A program made the translations under genes and the position numbers. A model generated the notes under the pieces. It was not told the DNA's origin. It searched no databases and saw only the letters and a list, made by a program, of their open reading frames with translations. 59,770 nucleotides of DNA from Micrococcales bacterium (GTDB taxonomy: Bacteria; Actinomycetota; Actinomycetes; Actinomycetales; Cellulomonadaceae), in the NCBI GenBank assembly GCA_009779195.1, contig WRET01000012.1:1-59770 (forward strand). Direction: 5' to 3'. Below, one piece after another: positions 24,891 to 31,690 of the stretch (positions within the stretch are counted from its first letter, which is position 1; every line of letters starts with the position of its first letter).

Positions 24891-26846
24891 GTGAGGGTTG
24901 AGGAGCTGCTGGAGGCGCTGGATCCTGAGCAGCGGGAGGTGGCCACCGCGCTGACGGGGCCGGTGTGCGTGCTGGCAGGGGCCGGGACGGGCAAGACCCG
25001 GGCGATCACGCACCGGATCGCCTACGGGGTGGCCACAGGGGTGTACCGGGCGACGTCGGTGCTGGCAGTGACGTTCACGGCCCGGGCGGCGGGGGAGATG
25101 CGTACTCGGTTACGCACATTGGAGGTCGTGGGGGTGCAGGCGCGGACGTTCCACGCCGCGGCGCTGCGCCAGCTGGGGTTCTTCTGGCCGAAGGTGGTGG
25201 GGGGAGCGCCGCCCAAGCTCGTCGAGGCGAAGGCTGCGCTGGTGGCAGAGGCGGGGCGGCGGGTAGGGGTGAGCGTCGACCGGATCGCGGTGCGGGACCT
25301 GGCGGCGGAGGTCGAGTGGGCCAAAGTGTCGCTGGTCGCGGCCGACGACTACCCCCGCGTGGCGCTCGAGGCGGGGCGGGGGGAGGTGGCGGGGGCTGAC
25401 GCTGGCGCCGTGGCCCGGCTCATCGCGGCCTATGAGGACGTCAAGACCGAACGTGGCGTCATGGATTTCGAGGACGTCCTGCTGCTGCTCGCTGCGATGC
25501 TCGCCGAGGACCGTTCGGTCGCCCAGACGGTACGCGACCAGTACCGGCACTTCGTCGTCGACGAGTACCAGGACGTGTCGCCCCTGCAGCAGTACCTGCT
25601 CGACCAGTGGCTCGGCGGACGCCACGAGGTGTGCGTCGTCGGAGACCCGGCGCAGACCATCTACTCGTTCGCCGGGGCCAGCCCCCACCACCTGCTCGAC
25701 TTCCCCCGCACCCACCCTGGGGCGACGCTGGTGCGGCTCACCCGCGACTACCGGTCGACCCCGCAGGTGGTCACCGTGGCCAACCGGTTGTTGGTCTCCG
25801 CACGCCGCCCCGGCGACCTGCCGACCCTCCAGCTCGTCGCCCAACGCCCCGCAGGTCCGCAGGTGCGGTTCGTCGCCTACGACGACGACGAGGCCGAGGC
25901 TGCTTCCGTCGCCGCCCGCTGCGCACGCCTGGTCGAGTCGGGGACCCCCGCATCCCAGATCGCTGTGCTGTTCCGCACCAACGCCCAGTCCGAGGCGTTC
26001 GAGGACGCTCTGGCCCGTGTCGGCGTGGGCTACCAGGTGCGTGGTGGGGAACGGTTCTTCGTCCGCCGTGACGTGCGCGAAGCGATCGTCTTGCTGCGTG
26101 GCGGGGCACGTGCCAGCCAGGACGTCCCTCTGACGACAACCGTCCGCGACATCTTGGCCACTGTGGGCTGGGCGCCCCAGCCCCCGTCGGTGCGCGGCGC
26201 GGCCCGCGAACGCTGGGACGCCATGAACGCGCTGGTCGCCCTGGCCGACGACATGGCCAGCGACCCGACACGCCAGGACCCGGGGTTGCGCGACCTGGTC
26301 GCCGAGCTCGACGAACGTGCCTCAGCCCAGCACGCCCCGACCGTCGACGGGGTGACCTTGGCGTCGCTGCACGCAGCCAAAGGCCTGGAGTGGGACGCGG
26401 TGTTCTGCGTCGGGCTGTCCGAAGGGCTGCTGCCGATCTCCTTGGCCGAGACCGACGACGCGGTCAACGAAGAGCGGCGGCTGCTGTACGTGGGGATCAC
26501 CCGGGCACGTGAGCACCTGGAGCTGTCGTACGCCCGGCACCGGTTGGGCGGGTCCGCGACGCGGCGGCGCAGCAGGTTCCTGGCACCGCTGTGGCCCGAC
26601 GACGAGCGTCCGGCCGAGTCTCGCGCCGACCCTGGGCTGCTGGCTGCGCTGCGTGCCTGGCGCGCCGACGTCGCCGCAGACGCGACGTCACCCAGTGCGG
26701 TGCTCGCTGACCCGGTGCTGGCCCAGATCGCTGCGGCACGTCCGACGACCCTCGCCCAGCTGGGCGCCGTGCCGGGTGTCGGACCCGTCAAGCTCGACCG
26801 GTACGGATCTGCGTTGCTGCAGGTCGTGACCGGTTTCGGCAGCTGA
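24891..26846 (+). CDS. uvrD2: UvrD2-type superfamily 1 DNA helicase with HRDC domain
   Basis: A 651-aa SF1A helicase. Walker A GAGTGKT lies at 30-36, motif II in VVDEYQDVSPLQQYLLDQW, motif III in VVGDPAQTIYSFAGA, motif V/VI in TLASLHAAKGLEWD and LLYVGITRAREHLELS. A C-terminal HRDC domain (about 585-650, ending LGAVPGVGPVKLDRYGSALL) identifies the UvrD2 group of actinobacteria. It unwinds DNA in repair. GTG 24891 begins MRVEELLEALDPEQ, as in homologues. Adjacency to nudC and whiB7 matches the mycobacterial order. Confidence 0.92.
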   Translation: MRVEELLEALDPEQREVATALTGPVCVLAGAGTGKTRAITHRIAYGVATGVYRATSVLAVTFTARAAGEMRTRLRTLEVVGVQARTFHAAALRQLGFFWPKVVGGAPPKLVEAKAALVAEAGRRVGVSVDRIAVRDLAAEVEWAKVSLVAADDYPRVALEAGRGEVAGADAGAVARLIAAYEDVKTERGVMDFEDVLLLLAAMLAEDRSVAQTVRDQYRHFVVDEYQDVSPLQQYLLDQWLGGRHEVCVVGDPAQTIYSFAGASPHHLLDFPRTHPGATLVRLTRDYRSTPQVVTVANRLLVSARRPGDLPTLQLVAQRPAGPQVRFVAYDDDEAEAASVAARCARLVESGTPASQIAVLFRTNAQSEAFEDALARVGVGYQVRGGERFFVRRDVREAIVLLRGGARASQDVPLTTTVRDILATVGWAPQPPSVRGAARERWDAMNALVALADDMASDPTRQDPGLRDLVAELDERASAQHAPTVDGVTLASLHAAKGLEWDAVFCVGLSEGLLPISLAETDDAVNEERRLLYVGITRAREHLELSYARHRLGGSATRRRSRFLAPLWPDDERPAESRADPGLLAALRAWRADVAADATSPSAVLADPVLAQIAAARPTTLAQLGAVPGVGPVKLDRYGSALLQVVTGFGS

Positions 26847-26884
26847 GGCGGCCGAGTGGGGCAAACCGGACGCAAACTCGTCGG

Positions 26885-26922
26885 AAAATAAGGTTGTCTG
26901 CGCCCAGACCCAGGCGTACCGT
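26885..26922 (+). promoter_or_regulatory. whiB7 promoter with WhiB7-type AT-rich element
   Basis: AT-rich AAAATA (26885-26890) lies 3 nt before -35 TTGTCT (26894-26899), followed by a 17-nt spacer and -10 TACCGT (26917-26922). An AT-rich patch next to the -35 is the known recognition feature of WhiB7-SigA promoters, so autoactivation is expected. The predicted start is near 26929, giving a leader of about 370 nt. Confidence 0.7.
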
Positions 26923-26992
26923 AACCCCCGTTCTTGTTCACCCGGTCACGCGCACGCGTGCCGTCCGAGCCGTACGAAGGAGGTGTTCCGTA

Positions 26993-27175
26993 GTGCTGAG
27001 CATCGAAACCAGTTGGTCTGCCCGCTCGATCCGGCCAGGCATGGTCCACAAACCAGCCCAGGATCCGACCCGTGAGACGAGGCGACCTAAGCCGAATGCG
27101 CCAGCGTGCACGGGGCACCTGTACGACCAGTTCCGTACGTGCTCAGCTGAACTTCCCAGGATGTCCGTGGCCTGA
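26993..27175 (+). CDS. upstream ORF (leader peptide) of whiB7
   Basis: 60 codons starting with GTG, with a very strong AAGGAGGTG (26977-26985) 7 nt upstream, much better than most genes here. The peptide begins MLSIETSWSARS and is basic in its middle; it resembles no enzyme. Its stop lies 15 nt before the stem of an intrinsic terminator. In known whiB7/wblC leaders a translated upstream ORF controls termination: ribosome stalling by antibiotics favours an antiterminator. The position here fits that role, so I call it a regulatory ORF rather than a functional protein. Confidence 0.7.
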   Translation: MLSIETSWSARSIRPGMVHKPAQDPTRETRRPKPNAPACTGHLYDQFRTCSAELPRMSVA

Positions 27176-27190
27176 CCCCCGGGTCGGCCC

Positions 27191-27224
27191 AAGGCCGCGG
27201 ACTCCCACCGGGATCCGCGGCCTT
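27191..27224 (+). terminator. intrinsic terminator in the whiB7 leader
   Basis: Perfect 11-bp stem AAGGCCGCGGA / TCCGCGGCCTT (27191-27201 and 27214-27224) with a 12-nt loop, followed by CGTCTTT. Located between the upstream ORF and whiB7, it is the expected attenuation terminator. Confidence 0.75.
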
Positions 27225-27297
27225 CGTCTTTGCCGGACGTTGGCAGTGGTTTCCACCAGAAATAACTGCTCACCAGCAAGAACACCTGGAGGACATC

Positions 27298-27582
27298 GTG
27301 TGGCCCACAATGCTGCTCGACGCTCCCGTCACTGACCAGCTGCTCGCCGAGCTCTTCCCCTGCCGGGTCTACGACCCCGAGCTGTGGTTCGCCGAGCGCA
27401 CCGCCGACGTCGAGCGTGCCAAGGCCCTGTGCCAGGGCTGCCCCGCCGTCGAGTCCTGCTTGGACGGTGCGATCGAGCGTGGCGAGCCCTGGGGCGTGTG
27501 GGGTGGCCAGGTGTTCATCGGTGGAGTCGTCGTGGCGACCAAGCGTGGCCGTGGCCGGCCTCCCAAGGACCAAGCCGCCTGA
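27298..27582 (+). CDS. whiB7: WhiB7, antibiotic-response transcription factor
   Basis: A 94-aa WhiB-family iron-sulfur protein. Four cysteines (FPC, ALCQGC, SC) bind the [4Fe-4S] cluster. The turn EPWGVWGGQ contacts the SigA sigma factor, and the C-terminal RGRGRPPK is the AT-hook that distinguishes WhiB7. It activates intrinsic resistance genes after ribosome inhibition. GTG 27298 follows TGGAGGA. The long leader with promoter, upstream ORF and terminator supports attenuation control. The neighbours uvrD2 and nudC match its conserved context. Confidence 0.93.
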   Translation: MWPTMLLDAPVTDQLLAELFPCRVYDPELWFAERTADVERAKALCQGCPAVESCLDGAIERGEPWGVWGGQVFIGGVVVATKRGRGRPPKDQAA

Positions 27583-27654
27583 GCCCAGTGCCGTCTGGGC
27601 TCAGTGACGCGGGGGAGTGACGCGGGGGTGCGGGACGACCTGCACCCCCGCGTC
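27580..27654. terminator. two stem-loops between convergent whiB7 and ThiF-like genes
   Basis: A 9-bp stem (27580-27588/27595-27603) begins at the whiB7 stop. A 13-bp GC-rich stem (27619-27631/27642-27654) ends 1 nt before the stop of the convergent gene. The symmetry suits bidirectional termination, although no long T-run follows. Confidence 0.65.
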
Positions 27655-27655
27655 G

Positions 27656-28651
27656 TCATGCCGGGACAGCGGCCTGGTGGGCACAGGCGCACGCAGGGTG
27701 GACCGTCCAGGTGCGTTCACGCGGCAGCGGGTCAGGCAAGGTGACCTCCCACGTGGTCGGGACCGGCCGCCGATCACCGTCGAGGTAGCCCAGCACCAGG
27801 GCAGCGGCCAGGTGGCCAGCCAGGCCGACGACGACACCGACCTCAGCAGGCCCCTGACCAGGGGAGGTTGCCACTTTGGTGACCAGCTCGGTCCACTGCG
27901 GGTCCTCGTCGGTGCGGTGCAGGTCCAGGCAGCGCAGGCACGGTCCACCGGGGCCTGCCACCAGCGGTCCGACGGCCGCCCCGGCTTCGCCGACCACCAC
28001 CGACAGGTGCGCGACGTCGCGGCTGACCAGCGTCGCGGCCCGCACCGGGTCGGCGGTGTCGCAGTCGACGAGCACCACCAGCCCCGGGTCGTCGACCGCA
28101 GCGGTCGTCACCGTCGGGACCACGTCGTGCAAGACGCGGCGGGCTACTTCCTCGCGGGGCGCGCCCACGTCGGTCCAGCGGTACCCGCCCGGCCCGACGT
28201 CTACGGAGCGCACCAGGCGGTCGTCTTCGATGGCGACGGTCCCGACCCCGCCAGCAGCCAGCGCGACCGCCACCGCCAACCCTGTGGGCCCCAGACCAGC
28301 GACCAGCACGCAACGGCGACCACGGGCCTCGATACGGTCGTGCCCGGACCGGACCGGGTCGAGCAGCCCCCACGCCCGTGCGTCGGGTTCACCGACGGCT
28401 AACGGCCGCAGGCGAGGACCGTCGTCGACCAGGCCAGCGGTACGCAGGTCAGCGCGCAGCGCGTCCCAGCGAGACAAGCACGTCCCGCTCGGTGGGCGGA
28501 CCGGGATCGCCACCCCGCGGGCAGCGGTGCACAGCGCCGCAGTCTCTGCCGGGGTCATCCCGGCGATCCGTACCGCCCAACGTGGGTCCACCCCGACCTG
28601 GACATCCCCCGAGTCCAACGGGAGCACCCGTAGGCCCGTACGTAACCGCAT
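27656..28651 (-). CDS. ThiF/E1-like nucleotide-binding protein
   Basis: 331 aa with a ThiF/MoeB/E1-type Rossmann core. The nucleotide loop is VLVAGLGPTGLAVAVALAAGG, followed by an acidic strand end (VAIEDDRLV). PCLRCLDLHR and the C-terminal HPACAC retain cysteines near where E1-like proteins bind zinc. About 105 residues precede the Rossmann fold. E1-like enzymes adenylate the C-terminus of a ubiquitin-like protein or peptide; no such partner is next to it. The DUF5679 zinc-ribbon gene lies 19 nt upstream on the same strand. Confidence 0.75.
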   Translation of the reverse strand: MRLRTGLRVLPLDSGDVQVGVDPRWAVRIAGMTPAETAALCTAARGVAIPVRPPSGTCLSRWDALRADLRTAGLVDDGPRLRPLAVGEPDARAWGLLDPVRSGHDRIEARGRRCVLVAGLGPTGLAVAVALAAGGVGTVAIEDDRLVRSVDVGPGGYRWTDVGAPREEVARRVLHDVVPTVTTAAVDDPGLVVLVDCDTADPVRAATLVSRDVAHLSVVVGEAGAAVGPLVAGPGGPCLRCLDLHRTDEDPQWTELVTKVATSPGQGPAEVGVVVGLAGHLAAALVLGYLDGDRRPVPTTWEVTLPDPLPRERTWTVHPACACAHQAAVPA

Positions 28652-28670
28652 CGTCCCCCCTCGTGAGGCA

Positions 28671-28829
28671 TCAGCCCTTGGGCAAGAACCTGGTGAGCTT
28701 GGTGCTGCACGCCGGGCAGGTCGCCTTGGCGGTCCTGCGCCCCGCGGCAGACAGCACGACCTCGCCTGTCGTGGTCACCTTCTCCTTGCACTTCACGCAG
28801 TAGAACTCGCCGGAGTAGGTCTCGGCCAT
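28671..28829 (-). CDS. DUF5679-type small zinc-ribbon protein
   Basis: A 52-aa protein with two CxxC knuckles, FYCVKCKEK and ATCPACSTK, separated by about 25 residues: a classical zinc ribbon. The length and TYSGEFYCVKCK start match DUF5679 proteins found in this actinobacterial neighbourhood. The function is unknown; binding RNA or protein is plausible. GAAAGGGCGAACC precedes the ATG. It is followed on the same strand by the ThiF-like gene. Confidence 0.8.
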   Translation of the reverse strand: MAETYSGEFYCVKCKEKVTTTGEVVLSAAGRRTAKATCPACSTKLTRFLPKG

Positions 28830-28970
28830 GGTTCGCCCTTTCTGCTGTCGGCGTCCTGCAAGGGGGCCGGTGTGACGGCCGCGCTTCTCAGGGTACGTGC
28901 TCAGAGTAACAGCGGTGAGCCCGCTCGAATGTGACGCTGCCCAGACGCCGTGTCATATCGGCTGCAGCAG

Positions 28971-30317
28971 TCAGACCGGGTCGTCAGGACCCTCGGGGCC
29001 GAGGATATCGGCCAGGGCTTGGTCGAGGTCGTCGGTGCTCTGCTGCGCTGCCCGGCGCCGGGCAGGGTAGGCGTCAGGGTCGTCGAGGTCGTCAGGGCCC
29101 GGCATGAGGTCTGGGTGGTGCCACACCGCGTCGCGGTCGTCGGCGCTGGAGTCGGCGGCGACCGCTGCCCACAGACGCGCCGCGTCACGCAGGCGACGGG
29201 GGCGCAGCTGCAGGCCGACCAGGGTGGCGAACGTGTGCTCGGCTGGTCCGCCAGCAGCACGGCGGCGGCGCATCATCTCGCGCAGCGCCACAGCGTCGGG
29301 CAGGTGGTTGGCGACAGCGGCGGCGCTGACCTCGTCCACCCAGCCTTCGACCAGCGCCAACGCAGTCTCCAAGCGCAACAGAGCCGCTTCTTGCGCTGGG
29401 GTGGTCCGCGGTTCGAACAGGCCCTCGGTGACGGCGGCGCGCAACGACGCCGGGTCGGCTGGGTCTATCTGGCGCATGACCTCGTCGAGGTGCTCAGGGT
29501 CGATGACGATTCCGCGGGCGTAGGCGTCCACCGCCGAGGTGAGCCAGCCGCGCAACCACGGTGCACCGGCGAACAAGCGCGCTGCCGCAGCCTCGCGGAC
29601 CGCCAAGAAAAGCCGGACCTCCTCGACCGGGTTGTCCAGCCCGTCGGCGAACGCTGCGATGTTGGTGGGCAGCAGCGCCACCGCAGGCGGGTCGACGAGG
29701 GGGACGCCCAGGTCTGTGGTGCCGAACACGTCACGCGCCAGCGTCCCGGCGGCCTGCCCGATCTGCAGCCCGAACAGCACCTGCCCGACCTGCGAGGCCA
29801 TCGACGAGACGATCTGCCGCAAAGACTCGTCGGTCGTGTCCGCCAGACGGGTGCTCAACGCGTCGGTCAGCGCCGAGGCGATCGGTTCTGTCAGGGACTG
29901 CCAGGCCGGCAACGTGGCTTCCACCCACTCGGCACGGCTCCACGCCGCCCGCGGCCCAGGGGCAGGGTCGAAACCGGTCACCTGGTCCAACCACAGGTCG
30001 GCTGTGGTCAGCGCGTCGATGCTGTGGCGTGTCGCCACCCGGCCGGGCACAGGGTCGCCACCTTCGGCGGCGGTCTGGCGGGCCAGGTCGTGCACCGCCG
30101 ACCAGCTGACCGGGGCGTCGTCAGCCCCGACGAGGAACGGCTGGACCTGGCGCATCGCCGCACGGATCGCCTCCGGGCCGCCAGGCATGTCGACGGCGGC
30201 ACCCAGGTCGATCCCCGACTCGCGGACCATCTTGATCGCCTCGTCGGCGTGAGGTCCGAGCAGCATCCGCAGCAGGTCTTCCCAGGCGGGTTGGTCGGAA
30301 GGTCGGTCGCTGGTCAT
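28971..30317 (-). CDS. DUF2342 zinc-metalloprotease-like protein
   Basis: A 448-aa protein of the family annotated as zinc-dependent metalloprotease/DUF2342 (Rv3195-like). Typical segments are ATRHSIDALTTADLWLDQ, AVALLPTNIAAFADGL, RLFLAVREAAAARLF and LETALALVEGWVDEV. In the last, where relatives carry a metal-ligand His in LLEGH-type helices, this protein has Trp, so catalytic zinc binding is doubtful. GGAG lies 5 nt before the ATG. It diverges from the PDZ/Lon-like gene as in mycobacteria. Confidence 0.8.
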   Translation of the reverse strand: MTSDRPSDQPAWEDLLRMLLGPHADEAIKMVRESGIDLGAAVDMPGGPEAIRAAMRQVQPFLVGADDAPVSWSAVHDLARQTAAEGGDPVPGRVATRHSIDALTTADLWLDQVTGFDPAPGPRAAWSRAEWVEATLPAWQSLTEPIASALTDALSTRLADTTDESLRQIVSSMASQVGQVLFGLQIGQAAGTLARDVFGTTDLGVPLVDPPAVALLPTNIAAFADGLDNPVEEVRLFLAVREAAAARLFAGAPWLRGWLTSAVDAYARGIVIDPEHLDEVMRQIDPADPASLRAAVTEGLFEPRTTPAQEAALLRLETALALVEGWVDEVSAAAVANHLPDAVALREMMRRRRAAGGPAEHTFATLVGLQLRPRRLRDAARLWAAVAADSSADDRDAVWHHPDLMPGPDDLDDPDAYPARRRAAQQSTDDLDQALADILGPEGPDDPV

Positions 30318-30440
30318 ATCGCTCCAGGTTCTCGCTGGGACCCTCGCTACCACGACGGCTTGCTGCACGGGTCGCCAGTCCCACCGTAGCCCAGGCGTCA
30401 GCGCACAAGTGTGATGGCCACCACTGAGTACCATGCTTAC

Positions 30441-31529
30441 GTGAGCAACCCGTTCGCCGCCCCCCACGAGCTCGACCTCGAGCCCGCCCCGGCCAGCCCC
30501 CGGGCGGTGACGCTCACCGTGAGCATGCTCGCCAGCGCGTGCCTCATGGCGTTGCTGGCCCTGCTGCCTGCCCCGTACCAGGTGATCACACCGGGACCGA
30601 CAGTGGACGTGCTCGGCGACGCTGGCGGCGAGCCGCTCATCGTGGTCTCGGGCGCCAAGACCTACCCCACCACCGGCGAGCTGCGGCTGACCACGGTCTC
30701 GGCCTGGGGGACCCCCGGGGTCACGGCGTACCCGGTGGCTGTGCTGCGCGGGTGGTCGTCGCCGTGGTCGCAGGTCGGGCTCGTCGTCGAAGAGCCGGAG
30801 AGGACCCGTGCGCAGATCGACCAGGACAACCAGGTGCTCATGGTCACCTCGCAGGAGGCCGCGGCCGTCGCAGCGCTGACCGAGCTGGGGTACGACATCC
30901 CGACCACGTTGACGGTCCACTCCGTGCTCGACGGGTCCGGTTCTGCAGGGGTGCTGGAACCTGGTGACGTCGTCTTGGGTCTCGATGGTGTGCCCACCAG
31001 CGACTTCGGAGCGGTGACCGACATCCTGGAGAAGACCGAACCGGGCACCACGGTGGTCGTGGACGTGCTGCGCAAAGGCGCCGAGCTGCACCTGCCGGTG
31101 GTGACCACACAAGGTGAGGGCCGGGCGCTGCTGGGGATCAACATCGACCGTGACTTCGACCTGCCTGTGGAGATCCGGATCAACATCGACAACATCGGCG
31201 GCCCGTCCGCCGGGACGATGTTCGCCCTGGGCATCATCGACCTGCTCACCCCCGAAGACGAGGCCGCCGGTGTCGTCATCGCCGGCACCGGCACGATCGA
31301 CGAGATGGGCGAGGTCGGTCCGATCGGCGGGATCCGGCAGAAGATGGCCGGGGCCCGGCGCGACGGCGCTGACTGGTTCTTGGCGCCAGCGTCCAACTGT
31401 TCTGAGGTCGTCGGGCATATCCCGTCAGGCTTGCACGTGGTGTCGGTGGCCACCTTGCACGAGGCGCGCGAGGCCGTCGTCGCCATCGGCGAGGGCAAGG
31501 GTTCAGCACTGCTCGCCTGCAGTCGTTGA
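30441..31529 (+). CDS. YlbL-type PDZ-Lon protease
   Basis: 362 aa. One N-terminal transmembrane helix (about 23-43) is followed by a PDZ domain (about 160-225; GVLEPGDVVLGLDGVPT) and a Lon-type S16 protease domain with the catalytic dyad Ser in GGPSAGTMFALG and Lys in GGIRQKMAGARRDG. Such membrane-anchored serine proteases degrade extracytoplasmic-face substrates. GTG 30441 is chosen over an upstream ATG because TACCAT (30429-30434) lies 6 nt before it, a leaderless arrangement. Confidence 0.88.
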   Translation: MSNPFAAPHELDLEPAPASPRAVTLTVSMLASACLMALLALLPAPYQVITPGPTVDVLGDAGGEPLIVVSGAKTYPTTGELRLTTVSAWGTPGVTAYPVAVLRGWSSPWSQVGLVVEEPERTRAQIDQDNQVLMVTSQEAAAVAALTELGYDIPTTLTVHSVLDGSGSAGVLEPGDVVLGLDGVPTSDFGAVTDILEKTEPGTTVVVDVLRKGAELHLPVVTTQGEGRALLGINIDRDFDLPVEIRINIDNIGGPSAGTMFALGIIDLLTPEDEAAGVVIAGTGTIDEMGEVGPIGGIRQKMAGARRDGADWFLAPASNCSEVVGHIPSGLHVVSVATLHEAREAVVAIGEGKGSALLACSR

Positions 31530-31557
31530 ACCCGCCTGCGGGCCAGGACCACAGCGC

Positions 31558-31583
31558 CGTCAGGTGCGGTGTGGCACCTGACG
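31558..31583 (+). terminator. stem-loop after the PDZ-Lon gene
   Basis: A perfect 10-bp stem CGTCAGGTGC / GCACCTGACG with a 6-nt loop starts about 28 nt after the stop. No T-run, but position and stability fit termination. Confidence 0.5.
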
Positions 31584-31690
31584 CGCGCGGCGTTGGGCGA
31601 TCGAGCCTGCGTGTGGGAACCTGAGGGGTCCGCACGTGCGTTCGTCCGCATGAAGACTTGCTGAGGACCCGACAGACCTGCTGAGGAACT

